Shown: piece by piece, positions 27,053-36,235 of the stretch
Layout: the number at the start of each line of letters is the position of its first letter
Position numbering within the stretch: the stretch's first letter is position 1
Assembly (NCBI RefSeq): GCF_021731985.1
Contig: NZ_JAKFWH010000028.1
Coordinates: forward strand, 1-36,362
Reading direction: 5' to 3'
Length of the DNA stretch: 36,362 nt
DNA from: Nitrosomonas sp.
Lineage (GTDB): Bacteria > Pseudomonadota > Gammaproteobacteria > Burkholderiales > Nitrosomonadaceae
The notes under the pieces: model-generated
The model's database searches: none
The model's input: only the letters and a program-made list of their open reading frames with translations
Told to the model about the DNA's origin: nothing
Made by a program: the position numbers and the translations under genes

Positions 27053-28225
27053 TCAAAATGGACCAGTAATTTCAAACGTTATGCCATCCTCATCACGCCC
27101 GGTCTTGCCGCGTTGTGAGCTGAAATATAAACGCGAACCGTCGGGACTAAAAGCGGGGCCGGTTATTTCCGAACGATCATGGCCTGCTACTTGTAACAAG
27201 GGCAGAACCTTACCTGCGGTCAGAACCACAATCTGCATATCGCCGCCATCCTCAGCCACTAACAAATCTCCCGTAGCATTGGTAATGATATTATCCACGC
27301 CGGTTAATACCGGCTGTAGATATAAAGCTGCATTGTAGACGACACTGAGGTGATGCTGTTGCACAGTATAAGCCCACACACGGTTATCGCCTTTGGTGGT
27401 GAAGTAGACTATGCCCTGGTGATACCAGATACCTTCGCCGCCATTAAACCGGGTGCTGCTGGCAACTTGTTTGCGCGTCGGTATCGTGATTGCTAGCGGA
27501 TCAGGCAGTGCATGCCAACGCACTGTGCCAATAGGGCCTTCGACGACTTCGGCGACTTCCAAGAAACCGTCATTCAGATCAGGATTCCCGGCAGCATCAA
27601 ATGAACGTGCGGTATAGCGATATAAACAACCATCCGGTTGATCTTCGGTCAGATACAGTTGCATGTTGCGCGTATCCACGGCCACCGCTTCATGCTTAAA
27701 TATACCCAAAGCGCTTCTGACTTGCGCTGCTTTCCGGCCAAGCGGATCGCACTCCCACACCCGGCCTTTTTCAATTTCTTCGCACGACAGCCATGTCTGC
27801 CACGGGGTATGCCCGCCGGCGCAATTGCGGTTGGTCTGACTCAGAATCGAATACGCATCTATAACTTCTCCCTGTGCATTGAAACGTAATGCCCCTACGC
27901 CACCCGCTTGATTGCCCAGTTCGCTATTGGAAACATAAATCCAACCGCCATCAGCAGTAGCAAAAACAGCGCCGCCATCCGGCGCTGCATGCCATTTGTA
28001 GCCAAATAACTCTTGACCCGAGCGAGCTACAATGCGGGAAGTAAAACCCGCGGGCAGACGCACGCCATTCTGATCCGGCGGTAGCAGCTCTCCGCGTGCT
28101 GCCAAAGATAATGACAAGGATGCCGCCTTCAGCGGAGACGGCAACAAAGCGTTACCAAAAAAAGCACCTAAACCCATGAAACTGTATTGCAATAATTTAC
28201 GCCGATGCGGGTTAAATGTATTCAT
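27053..28225 (-). CDS. PhoX-family (DUF839) protein, Tat-exported
   Basis: A 390-aa protein with a twin-arginine-type signal (HRRKLLQYSFMGLGAFFGN) and a likely cleavage site near PLKAA. The mature part matches the PhoX/DUF839 beta-propeller family: LPAGFTSRIVARSGQEL, DGGWIYVSNSELGNQAGGVG, NCAGGHTPWQTWLSCEE, HEAVAVDTRNMQLYLTEDQP, and FSPDGSRLYFSSQRGKTGRD. PhoX enzymes are calcium/iron-dependent alkaline phosphatases, but many members lack shown activity; I cannot confirm the metal ligands. The ATG at 28223-28225, preceded by GAGG, starts the Tat signal; the longer frame to 28252 is unlikely. Confidence 0.88.
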   Translation of the reverse strand: MNTFNPHRRKLLQYSFMGLGAFFGNALLPSPLKAASLSLSLAARGELLPPDQNGVRLPAGFTSRIVARSGQELFGYKWHAAPDGGAVFATADGGWIYVSNSELGNQAGGVGALRFNAQGEVIDAYSILSQTNRNCAGGHTPWQTWLSCEEIEKGRVWECDPLGRKAAQVRSALGIFKHEAVAVDTRNMQLYLTEDQPDGCLYRYTARSFDAAGNPDLNDGFLEVAEVVEGPIGTVRWHALPDPLAITIPTRKQVASSTRFNGGEGIWYHQGIVYFTTKGDNRVWAYTVQQHHLSVVYNAALYLQPVLTGVDNIITNATGDLLVAEDGGDMQIVVLTAGKVLPLLQVAGHDRSEITGPAFSPDGSRLYFSSQRGKTGRDEDGITFEITGPF

Positions 28226-28252
28226 ATTGAAAACCTCATGTAGTAAATCCAA

Positions 28253-28437
28253 GCGATGGATACATGGGAGATAGTTTACAATGTTGCGCTGTCAAGGAAT
28301 CTCTAAAAAACTATCATTTTGAAGCAGCGAGAAATCTATCGTGCTGATTGCCAAAGATTCCTCACTTTGTTCGGAATGACGAATGTGCATTATTCAGAGC
28401 TTTCACAAATGCCTATTAATATAAAAAGCGTACTGCA
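28253..28437. repeat. Intergenic region with a repeat-like inverted segment
   Basis: The segment attcctcactttgttcggaat (about 28359-28379) has complementary ends (attcc/ggaat) and belongs to a pattern seen in many dispersed repeats. Nearby ggaatctctaaaaaac (28296-28311) shares tctctaaaaa-type bases with the ends of the palindrome at 6500-6640. Whether this is a degraded mobile repeat is uncertain. Confidence 0.3.
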
Positions 28438-28818
28438 ATGATTCAAATACTAAAACCAATTGTATCTCTACTGATGTTTTTGACTGTGCTGTTTTTTATC
28501 AGCACCATTTTAACGATCACGACCAGTTCTCCTTTCTGGCTCAGCACGGTTTTTTCACTCGCTTGTGCATCGCTGGCCGCATGGTTTACCTGGATACTGG
28601 TTTCTGGTGAAAAAGCGAACACCATTGTTGCCGTCATCGGCGGCGCATTAATTCTGGGCGGGTTGTTTTTTGTTATCGGTTTTTTAGGACCTATGGCCAT
28701 ATCGAAAGACACTGACCAGGGACCGATGATCGGAATCTTTATCGCAGCGCCACTTGGGGTGATTGTGGGGGCGATTGGGGGGTATGTTTATGCTTCTAGG
28801 CAGCAAGAGAGAGCGTGA
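28438..28818 (+). CDS. Small integral membrane protein, unknown function
   Basis: A 126-aa hydrophobic protein with about four membrane segments (IVSLLMFLTVLFFISTIL; LSTVFSLACASLAAWFTWIL; IVAVIGGALILGGLFFVIGF; GIFIAAPLGVIVGAIGGYVY). I do not recognise a family. The glycine-rich last segments resemble small channel or scaffold helices, but nothing functional can be claimed. It precedes the A+T-rich nuclease gene by 39 bp on the same strand; its base composition is closer to the host genes than to that neighbour. Confidence 0.65.
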   Translation: MIQILKPIVSLLMFLTVLFFISTILTITTSSPFWLSTVFSLACASLAAWFTWILVSGEKANTIVAVIGGALILGGLFFVIGFLGPMAISKDTDQGPMIGIFIAAPLGVIVGAIGGYVYASRQQERA

Positions 28819-28857
28819 GTGATTAAATAACTGTAGCTGAAATAGAGGATTATTGAT

Positions 28858-30402
28858 ATGGCAAAAGTTAATTTGGATGCTCTGATAGCAAGGGAAGATT
28901 TTGAGGTAGAAGAGAATGTTAATTCTGGCAAGAAAAAAGAAACAATTTCAATTGAAGATATAAAAGTAGATTCATTTTTCTTTTCAAATCTCAAAAAACC
29001 AGACTTCCAGAGAGAAACCAATGAATGGGACAGTCAAAAGATTTGTGAGCTTGTAAAGAGCTTTATAGAAGGTGATTTGATACCAGCAATTATTCTATGG
29101 AGAAGCACAGGTGGCTACTTATTCGTAATCGACGGTAGTCACCGATTAAGTGCTTTGTCTGCTTGGGTCAATGATGATTATGGGGACGGGAGAATCTCGA
29201 AACTTTTCTATGACGGCATCATTCCTGATGAACAAATAGATATTGCACAAGAAACACGGAAACTTGTAAACAAGACTGTTGGTTCTTATGAAGATTTTAG
29301 ACTGGCTCTTGTGCGTCCTGATAAAGTTGGACCGGAAATTGTTAGACATGCTAAAAATTTGGGAGCATTGGCAATACAACTTCAGTGGGTTGAAGGTGAC
29401 GCAAGAAAAGCAGAAAGTTCATTTTTTAAGATAAACCAGCAAGCTGCCCCAATTGATAAAACTGAATTAAAACTTCTTGAATCACGTAAAAAACCAAATA
29501 GTATCGCGGCACGTGCAATCATTAGAAGTGGGAAAGGTCACAAATATTGGTCATTATTTCCAGAATCCGTACAGATTGAAGTTCAAAAATTAGCTGCAGA
29601 GATTAATGAAATTCTTTTTGATCCAAAGCTTCAAACGCCTATCAAAACTCTTGATATTCCTGTGGGGGGAAAAGTTTATTCTTCTCAGGCGTTACCATTG
29701 GTTTTAGATCTGATAAATATTGTTTGCAATGAAAGATCTCAAGATAAAGATGACGAAACTGGCGAAGCTACAATACAAGCTCTCAAGAATGTTAGAAAGA
29801 TTGCATATAGATTGAATAGTAATCATCCTTCATCGCTTGGCTTACATCCATCAGTGTATTTCTATTCTATGGAAGGGAAGCACAAAACAGCATCATTCTT
29901 TGCTATGGTTGATTTTGTAATAGAACTAGACAAACAAAGAAAGATAAATGATTTTATTGATGTTCGAAATAAATTCGAGAAATTTATTCTTGAATATGAT
30001 TATCTAGTTCAACAAATTAATCGAAAATATAGAACAACTCAAAAAAGTTATAAACATATTTCAGAATTCTTTCAAAAAATTGTTTTTGCTTTTAAAGCTG
30101 ACAAATCTATTGACGAAGCCATCAATGAAAGTATATCTAGCTCAGATTTTAATTATCTAACATTTAAGAATGTGCCTGAGCAATTTGTTTCCCTAGAGAA
30201 GGATTTCAGAACAGGTAAAAAGAGCGCAATTTATACAAGAGGAGCTTTAGAAAGTGCTCCGAGATGTAATATTTGTGGTGGTCTAATTCATAGAAACTCG
30301 ATATCAATAGATCACATTCAGCGAAAACAAGATGGTGGTCTAGCATCCTTGGAAAATGGACAAATATCTCATCCATACTGTAATACAGGATATAAAAACT
30401 AA
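28858..30402 (+). CDS. ParB/DUF262-like and HNH nuclease protein, probable defence gene
   Basis: A 514-aa protein with two recognisable ends. Near residues 45-103 a ParB/DUF262-like fold carries PDFQRETNEWDSQKICELV and FVIDGSHRLSALSAWV; the DGSHR (92-96) replaces the DGQQR/DGQHR signature of GmrS-, DndB- and ParB-like domains. The C-terminus is an HNH domain with CNIC (470-473), SIDHIQRKQDGG (catalytic His486), Asn500 and HPYC (505-508), a zinc-bound beta-beta-alpha nuclease. The middle is helical and unassigned. DUF262-HNH proteins are mostly modification-dependent restriction or phage-defence nucleases. The gene is visibly more A+T-rich than both neighbours, implying transfer. AGAGGAT precedes the ATG. 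Confidence 0.8.
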   Translation: MAKVNLDALIAREDFEVEENVNSGKKKETISIEDIKVDSFFFSNLKKPDFQRETNEWDSQKICELVKSFIEGDLIPAIILWRSTGGYLFVIDGSHRLSALSAWVNDDYGDGRISKLFYDGIIPDEQIDIAQETRKLVNKTVGSYEDFRLALVRPDKVGPEIVRHAKNLGALAIQLQWVEGDARKAESSFFKINQQAAPIDKTELKLLESRKKPNSIAARAIIRSGKGHKYWSLFPESVQIEVQKLAAEINEILFDPKLQTPIKTLDIPVGGKVYSSQALPLVLDLINIVCNERSQDKDDETGEATIQALKNVRKIAYRLNSNHPSSLGLHPSVYFYSMEGKHKTASFFAMVDFVIELDKQRKINDFIDVRNKFEKFILEYDYLVQQINRKYRTTQKSYKHISEFFQKIVFAFKADKSIDEAINESISSSDFNYLTFKNVPEQFVSLEKDFRTGKKSAIYTRGALESAPRCNICGGLIHRNSISIDHIQRKQDGGLASLENGQISHPYCNTGYKN

Positions 30403-30468
30403 ATAGAAAAGCGGCCGCCCCAATTCGTTTTCCTACGAACCTGAGCAGTTTTTCCAATATCTACTGGA

Positions 30469-32415
30469 TCAGTGAATTCCCGCATGCTTCTTGTGCACAG
30501 GCCTATGACTATTGCTGGAGGACGGTAGAATATTCACCAACTCCATCATGCCATTGTCTTCATGAAAAACATTATGGCAGTGCATGACCAAGGAGCCGAT
30601 GTAGTCCAGTGGTTTTTGCAGGAATTGCACGATATCACCGATTTCTGCATTCCCTTCCTTATCGGATTGTGTCTCGACCAGCAAAGTATCCCGCCAGATG
30701 GGGAACGGATATTTCACTTGTCCGCGCGAAACCAATTGAAATGAGTTGATATGGATATGGAACATATGCGTTCCCGCGGCGCTTTGCGCGGACCATAGAT
30801 CGACTTGTTTCAATGCGAGATTACGCTGGCTGCGGATGGGATTGAAAACTCTGGCGTTGATGACCGATGCGCCACCATCAATCGGGGCGAATTCGCTATT
30901 GGTGAAACCAAAGACAGCACCCTGGGTAGGTAACTCGGGGCTTTCAGCAGCTGTAATGGTGATCGGCGCTGTTAGTCTGTTGAGTGCTTGTTGCGTTGGT
31001 ACGTCGGTATTGTAGGCAATTTCACTCGTGCTGACCTCGACATTCACGGTGAGGATCGGGGTTAGCTGCGCATAGGTGGATGCTTGGCATAATTGATCTC
31101 TGGGAATCGCATTGCCGGACTGATCAACGCCATCATACAGAGCATAAGTGCCCGGTGTGGATGGCGCTTTTACCATTAAATCGAGTCTTTGGCCCGCAGC
31201 CAGGAAGAGCAGTTCATTGTTCAATACCCCTGCGCCATCGGTTGGCTTCACAATCGGGTTGGCCAAGAGTACCGGCAGATCGTTTTTTCCGGCATCGGGG
31301 TTCTGCACAGGAACGCCGTCTGCCGCAAGAACATACGCCGCCGGTGTTGCTGTGGCGGCTTTAGCGTTTGGCTGATTAACGGGTATCAGGCACATTGGGA
31401 CGACATTGCCGATGCTACCGTTAATCACGCGCCAAAGCTGCGCCTCGTTGGTCGATAGGGTGATCGACGGCTGGAACTGGCCGTTGACGGATAATTCGTT
31501 ATTGGTAATACCAGGGGCGGGTGGTTTTTGTCCACCGAATGCACAACCATTTTGATTGCCGTATACGCTCATGCAGTCGATGCGATAGGGATCTTTTTCA
31601 GTGCCTGAGCCGGTGTTATCCGGATAATTGCCGCCGTAAGCGACTTCCTGCAACAGGATAATTTGTTCGCGTGCTTTCTGCACTGCCGGCAAGCTTTCCA
31701 AACCATGCACCGGATCTTCAATGATTAAGGCGCCGGCAATGCCATTGGCCAAATGCATTGCGACCGCACCGTGTTTGTGCGCATGATACCAGTAGGTGCC
31801 GGAAGGGTGGTTGGCGGGAATTTTGTAAGCATAAGCAAATTTTTCCGTCACACAATTTTCTTTGCCGAATTCAGCATAACATTCGTTCAATGGTTCTTTG
31901 GGCGTTTTCTTCGGAAAAATATTCAGCAATACATTATCGCTCGGACTGCTCGGTGAAACGTGCAATCCATGGGTATGCAGATTGATGACATCAAATCCAT
32001 GCGGATTAGTGGTGCTATGGCTTGCATCTCCAGCAGATTTTTCATAGTCGAGGTTATTCCGGAAAAGAATATTTAGCTTGTCTCCAGGGCGAACGCGTAA
32101 CGTAGGACCAACCAGTAAATGGTTGGCAGATTGGGAGGCGGCTGGCTTGCTATGAGTGAGTTTTGCTCCGCGCACACTTACCACCGGATTCTCGCTGGGG
32201 CCGTTCTTGGCAGTCGGCGATGGGCCAAACAGTGTGTACTTGGCGGATTCAACATCCAATTGCACGCTTAATGATTTCGTGGAGCCGGAACTGGCTGATA
32301 CAGGCATTTGCAGTGGCGCAGCGTGAACAAGCGCATGTGTCAATGCGATCGTCATGACGAGAAAAACAAAGAAGATTAATTGGATGGTGGATAACTGATA
32401 GGTGTTTTTTTTCAT
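30469..32415 (-). CDS. Secreted multicopper oxidase
   Basis: A 648-aa periplasmic oxidase with a Sec signal (about 12-32). All copper motifs are present: HTHGLH (147-152), HAHKHG (211-216), HMFHIH (550-555) and HCHNVFHEDNGMM (612-624), giving the type 1 Cys/His/Met centre and the trinuclear type 2/3 cluster. Three cupredoxin domains are expected. The family oxidises metals, phenols or bilirubin and reduces oxygen to water; copper tolerance (CueO-like) and nitrosocyanin-linked roles in ammonia oxidisers are possible. No Met-rich insert like that of CueO is obvious, so the substrate is open. It ends in a His-rich tail (HRPVHKKHAGIH). AGGAAT lies before the ATG. Confidence 0.94.
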   Translation of the reverse strand: MKKNTYQLSTIQLIFFVFLVMTIALTHALVHAAPLQMPVSASSGSTKSLSVQLDVESAKYTLFGPSPTAKNGPSENPVVSVRGAKLTHSKPAASQSANHLLVGPTLRVRPGDKLNILFRNNLDYEKSAGDASHSTTNPHGFDVINLHTHGLHVSPSSPSDNVLLNIFPKKTPKEPLNECYAEFGKENCVTEKFAYAYKIPANHPSGTYWYHAHKHGAVAMHLANGIAGALIIEDPVHGLESLPAVQKAREQIILLQEVAYGGNYPDNTGSGTEKDPYRIDCMSVYGNQNGCAFGGQKPPAPGITNNELSVNGQFQPSITLSTNEAQLWRVINGSIGNVVPMCLIPVNQPNAKAATATPAAYVLAADGVPVQNPDAGKNDLPVLLANPIVKPTDGAGVLNNELLFLAAGQRLDLMVKAPSTPGTYALYDGVDQSGNAIPRDQLCQASTYAQLTPILTVNVEVSTSEIAYNTDVPTQQALNRLTAPITITAAESPELPTQGAVFGFTNSEFAPIDGGASVINARVFNPIRSQRNLALKQVDLWSAQSAAGTHMFHIHINSFQLVSRGQVKYPFPIWRDTLLVETQSDKEGNAEIGDIVQFLQKPLDYIGSLVMHCHNVFHEDNGMMELVNILPSSSNSHRPVHKKHAGIH

Positions 32416-32644
32416 TTCTTTATTCCTAATGAGTTGCTGATCAACCAGCCATTATTTATCCGGTTACTATGGCTGGGCCGAGGAAGAAAGTACCGATTGA
32501 ATCAAGAATTCCGGTCAAATCGTGCTGGAGCACTAAAGATCCTTGATCGCACTTTGATTGGGTTGCGAGTTCATTGATTGCTATCGTAATTTCCTGGAAA
32601 TGCATGGATGCTGAATGTCAGAGACCCTGTTCTATATTGTGTTA

Positions 32645-33511
32645 TCAAACAGTGCTAGCAAGCTGTTTGGCCTGCTCAGCAACGATTCCAATCTCTTCGG
32701 TAATAGCATCGGCCTTGCTTGGATCTATGCCAAGATCGGTACATTCCTGTTCGGTAATTGATTGTGTCGTGTGTTCGGCGCTCGCAAAATCCGGCAGCAT
32801 TTTTTCTGCAATATTGACAAGTTTGACCAGGGGTTGGCCGACTTCGGCATTCGTGTGGTCGGGTATATGGTGATAGCGTATCACAGCAATGATTTCCACC
32901 GGTAATCCCCAATGTGTAGCCAGTTGTGCGCCGATCTCGCCATGATGTGTGCCAAGTAGCTCGTGCTCTATTTCTAAAAGTGATATTCCGGAAGCAGTAC
33001 TCAGTCTTTCATAAAGTGTATCGCCGATATCTTTTGCAATAAAGTTTAGTACGTTATATCCAATGTCATGCAAGAGTCCTGAGAGGAAAATTTGATCATC
33101 CATCGGGCGGTTTCGTGCAGGTATGTGCCTGGCAATAGCACGCATCGTAGTGGCAATGGCCATACTGTGAGCCCACAAATCAGTAGATTTAAATTTACCT
33201 TCAGGTGGTTTAGCCAAGGCTGATAGGGTGGCCATGCCGATAGCGATTGATTTCACCTGCGTCAGACCCAAGAACATGGCTGCATCGCTGATCGAGGATA
33301 TTGTACCTGGTACTCCAAAAAGGGAAGAGTTTGACAGCCCAATGATCTTGGCAGAGATCTGCGGATCTTGCGCGATGAGTTTGAGCAATTGCGTTTCACC
33401 TTCGTCTGTATTCAACGCTAATGCAAGCATTTTTTGGGCAATGACCGGCATAGCAGGCAGCGTATTAATACGCTCAAGAGATTGCTGCAAGTCGATGATG
33501 CTGTTAGTCAT
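32645..33511 (-). CDS. HDOD-domain signalling protein
   Basis: A 288-aa protein with the HDOD fold across most of its length (about 12-210: INTLPAMPVIAQKMLALALN, DPQISAKIIGLSNSSLFGVP, FLGLTQVKSIAIGMATLSAL). HDOD lacks the catalytic HD metal residues of true HD-GYP phosphodiesterases; here LLHDIGYNVLNF and GTHHGEIGAQLATHWGLP are retained as structural elements. Such proteins act in c-di-GMP, competence or motility signalling. The ATG at 33509-33511 was chosen because GGGAGGA precedes it; the upstream frame to 33562 adds a short unconserved extension. Confidence 0.9.
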   Translation of the reverse strand: MTNSIIDLQQSLERINTLPAMPVIAQKMLALALNTDEGETQLLKLIAQDPQISAKIIGLSNSSLFGVPGTISSISDAAMFLGLTQVKSIAIGMATLSALAKPPEGKFKSTDLWAHSMAIATTMRAIARHIPARNRPMDDQIFLSGLLHDIGYNVLNFIAKDIGDTLYERLSTASGISLLEIEHELLGTHHGEIGAQLATHWGLPVEIIAVIRYHHIPDHTNAEVGQPLVKLVNIAEKMLPDFASAEHTTQSITEQECTDLGIDPSKADAITEEIGIVAEQAKQLASTV

Positions 33512-34328
33512 AGTGAGTTCCTCCCGTGGAAATTCCACTTCTCTTAGTACAGTTCTACTCATGCCGGATACCTATAATCAATGTCACAATGATGGTTTGG
33601 CCCAACATATTACGATGAGAAATTTTCAAGTAATTAGTATTTCACAGCACAATCATCTACTCTGATATTTGGTGAGATTCAGTGAATATCGAATTACTGG
33701 AGTAGGTGCCAAGATGCGTCATTATAGAAAGCATCCGTAATGTGTATTGGGTAAATAGAGATGTGAAATGTTATCTTTTCTGAGAAAGCGCACCTTTTTT
33801 GATAAAGCGCACGATAAAATTTGCTAGATGTTCGTAAGACTCATTTAGCTTGTAATAAACTGACACATCGTGTGTCAGAAAAATGACCTTGCCCTGTAAT
33901 TCCAATTACAGATAGAAACAGCAATAATTATATCGTAATAATATATTAACTACAGTTAGTTATGTATCATATATATTTGCATGTCTATCGAGAATTGGAA
34001 TAAGAACGTATTTCTTAACTGAGGTTTTTAGGTTGAATAATCGCTGGCTATTGATGAAGTGCTGGGTTGCAAGGAAAACATGGCAAATAATTACGGAAAC
34101 TTAGGTAACTTATATGAGACACGTAGTGATCTTGATAAGGCGGAAGTAATGTATGAAAAGTCGCTAAAATTATTTCAAACTATAGATTCTCCGAAAGCAT
34201 AGTAAATGAACCTGCCGGCGTTACTTGAGTTGGAAGAGCCAGTTATATCAACACAGATTCATTATCTTTTTGAACCGGTTCGGGTTCAAAGCTACTGACT
34301 TTTATCTATCGCGAATTTGGAAATATGA
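33512..34328. other. Gene-poor region with small hairpins and a TPR relic
   Basis: About 800 bp between HDOD and transglutaminase genes. It contains two short perfect inverted repeats (33860-33878 ctgacaca-tcg-tgtgtcag and 33894-33911 ctgtaatt-cc-aattacag), a pair of aaagcgcac direct repeats near 33785 and 33803, and a TPR gene fragment at 34041-34202. No intact gene was found. Confidence 0.5.
34041..34202 (+). pseudogene. Fragment of a TPR (kinesin-light-chain-like) gene
   Basis: The frame reads SLAIDEVLGCKENMANNYGN, then LGNLYETRSDLDKAEVMYEK and SLKLFQTIDSPKA to a TAG, with a TAA immediately upstream (34038-34040). The YGNLGNLY...DLDKAE...KSL pattern is a TPR unit of the multi-repeat type, and one unit alone does not make a functional protein. 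An ATG at 34080 gives a 40-codon frame. It is most likely the leftover of a deleted TPR gene. Confidence 0.6.
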
Positions 34329-35447
34329 CTAAAACTTAGCGCCGGTTCCAATTAGCTCGGCTGAGGTTATCTTGTACGAGAAATTCTCAGGGTCCAAGTT
34401 ATCCAGTGTTTTTCCATCAATTTCTGCATGAGGGAACATAAAGAAAGGTAATTTTCCGGTACTATTCGCAGGGTTTAGTGACAAGTCGTCAGCATGATTG
34501 AATGTCAACCAGTTCATCTCCCAAGTACCAAAAAATTTTTCCCTTAACTGAATGATCTTCGGATCATCCAGAGGCAGGTTTTCTAATTTTGATACTTGTT
34601 GAACATCGGCCGGATTAACCGGTATCCAGCCGCGGCCGGCTAGAAAGAATTCAGCCCGGCAGTGTTGGGATTGACTAATGTCACCGTATTGCCCGATACA
34701 AGGGTGTAATTTTGATTCGTTGATGCGAATGCCATATTGGTTTCGTGCAGGAATATTGGCTGCTTTTGCAAGCGCAACAAACAATGAGTTTAGATCAACG
34801 CATTTTCCGGTCAGATCATTTTTCTCAAGCATGGATTTAACATCGCCTTGCCCGCGTCCACGAGTTCCTTGATCATATTGTGCATTGTCTATGACCCAAT
34901 CATAGATAGCTCTTGCCTGTTCCAAGGTCGTTGCGGCATTTTTTTCCTTTATGATGGAGTGTGCGGTTTCACGTACAATGCCATTCGTTGGTTTTAGGTG
35001 AGTTGGGTTAAGGTAATTCTTGATGCTACTGGGCAGTGCAGAATTCTTGCTTGCAGGGTAAAGAGCAAGATCAAAGGAATGGCTGGCAGTTTTTACAATA
35101 CAACTGACCGTGACATGCCGCTGATTGCTCTTCTGTTTTCCTTGCCATTCTGCTTTAAAAATGGGAAAGGCGCTTGTGCCGATGGTAGAAAATGAAGCTT
35201 TTGTAGCATTGCCGCTCCAGTTGCTGCCTTGTGTGAATTGAAAACCAGGATCATTGGTATCAGGTAGCGGAAGCCATAAGCGGGCGGAATTACCTTTATC
35301 CGGAAGATCAACTTGAAAAGTCAGGCGATAACTGATCCAATTACTAAAATCCGATGATTGCACAGGCTGTTGCGTGGCCATTAAGGATGAGATAGGGAAA
35401 GTCAGTACACTTGATCCAATTAATTTAATAAAATCCCTTCGCTTCAT
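34329..35447 (-). CDS. Transglutaminase-like protein with Tat signal
   Basis: A 372-aa exported protein. The N-terminus MKRRDFIKLIGSSVLTF is a twin-arginine signal (RRDFIK). A beta-rich N-terminal domain (about 35-130) precedes a papain/transglutaminase-like core with a Cys-His-Asp set: Cys216 (LTGKCVDLNSLFVALAKAA), His262 (SQHCRAEFFLAGRGWIPVN) and Asp281 (NPADVQQ). The family includes protein cross-linkers and proteases; the exact reaction is unknown. The Met at 35447 begins the signal. Tat export suggests a folded protein or cofactor, which is unusual for this family. Confidence 0.88.
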   Translation of the reverse strand: MKRRDFIKLIGSSVLTFPISSLMATQQPVQSSDFSNWISYRLTFQVDLPDKGNSARLWLPLPDTNDPGFQFTQGSNWSGNATKASFSTIGTSAFPIFKAEWQGKQKSNQRHVTVSCIVKTASHSFDLALYPASKNSALPSSIKNYLNPTHLKPTNGIVRETAHSIIKEKNAATTLEQARAIYDWVIDNAQYDQGTRGRGQGDVKSMLEKNDLTGKCVDLNSLFVALAKAANIPARNQYGIRINESKLHPCIGQYGDISQSQHCRAEFFLAGRGWIPVNPADVQQVSKLENLPLDDPKIIQLREKFFGTWEMNWLTFNHADDLSLNPANSTGKLPFFMFPHAEIDGKTLDNLDPENFSYKITSAELIGTGAKF

Positions 35448-35531
35448 GTTTTCCTTTATGGTTTCTTTGAGTCACACAAATTTTATCCTATCAATTCTTT
35501 ATGTCAATACAATGCAGGTTATTACTTCTAA

Positions 35532-36212
35532 ATGATTACTGAAACAGCAAATTGTTTGCCTACCGTTGAAATTGAAACGAGACCTTGTCCTACTCATACC
35601 GTTGTGTGGTTACATGGCTTGGGTGCCGATGGGAATGATTTTGTGCCGATAGCCAATGAATTGGAACTATTGCCTGAAACATCGATTCGGTTTGTTTTTC
35701 CGCATGCGCCTGAGCGGCCGGTCAGTATAAATAATGGGTATATCATGCGTGCCTGGTATGACATTTACCATGCTGATTTTAATAATCGCCAGGATGAATC
35801 CGGTATTCGTGATTCACAAAAAGCCATTGATGCTCTGATTGAAAGGGAAATTCAGCGTGGTATCCCATCAAAACATATCCTGTTGGCCGGATTCTCACAA
35901 GGCGGTGCGATGGCGTTGCAGGCCGGCCTGCGTCAGACCAATCCTCTTGCTGGGATTATCGCTTTGTCATGCTACTTACCGCTTGCGGAAACACTTACGA
36001 CGGAAGCCAGCGTTGCAAATGCCTCAACACGAATATTTATGGCGCATGGCATTTATGATGCAGTAATACCCATAACACATGCAATTGCTTCGAGAGAGAA
36101 ATTACTTACTGCTAATTATACGCTCGAATGGCATGAATACCCTATGGCGCATAGCGTATGTGAGCAGGAAATAGGCGATATTAGCCGCTGGATGGGGCGT
36201 ATAACTGGATAA
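35532..36212 (+). CDS. Carboxylesterase/phospholipase (alpha/beta hydrolase)
   Basis: A 226-aa cytoplasmic serine esterase of the EstB/phospholipase-carboxylesterase family. WLHGLGADGNDFVPIANEL (26-44) forms the oxyanion loop. The triad is Ser122 (GFSQGG), Asp176 (HGIYDAVIP) and His207 (PMAHSVC). Length is normal and no signal peptide is present. Substrates are short acyl esters or lysophospholipids in known members. It is divergent from the transglutaminase-like gene with an 84-bp gap. Confidence 0.93.
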   Translation: MITETANCLPTVEIETRPCPTHTVVWLHGLGADGNDFVPIANELELLPETSIRFVFPHAPERPVSINNGYIMRAWYDIYHADFNNRQDESGIRDSQKAIDALIEREIQRGIPSKHILLAGFSQGGAMALQAGLRQTNPLAGIIALSCYLPLAETLTTEASVANASTRIFMAHGIYDAVIPITHAIASREKLLTANYTLEWHEYPMAHSVCEQEIGDISRWMGRITG

Positions 36213-36235
36213 GCTTCATCCGGGATAGGCCTTAG

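Noticed and set aside
30407-30420. gcggccgc site as a cloning artefact
   Set aside because: A single rare-cutter site without any vector sequence is expected by chance, and both flanks are natural genes.
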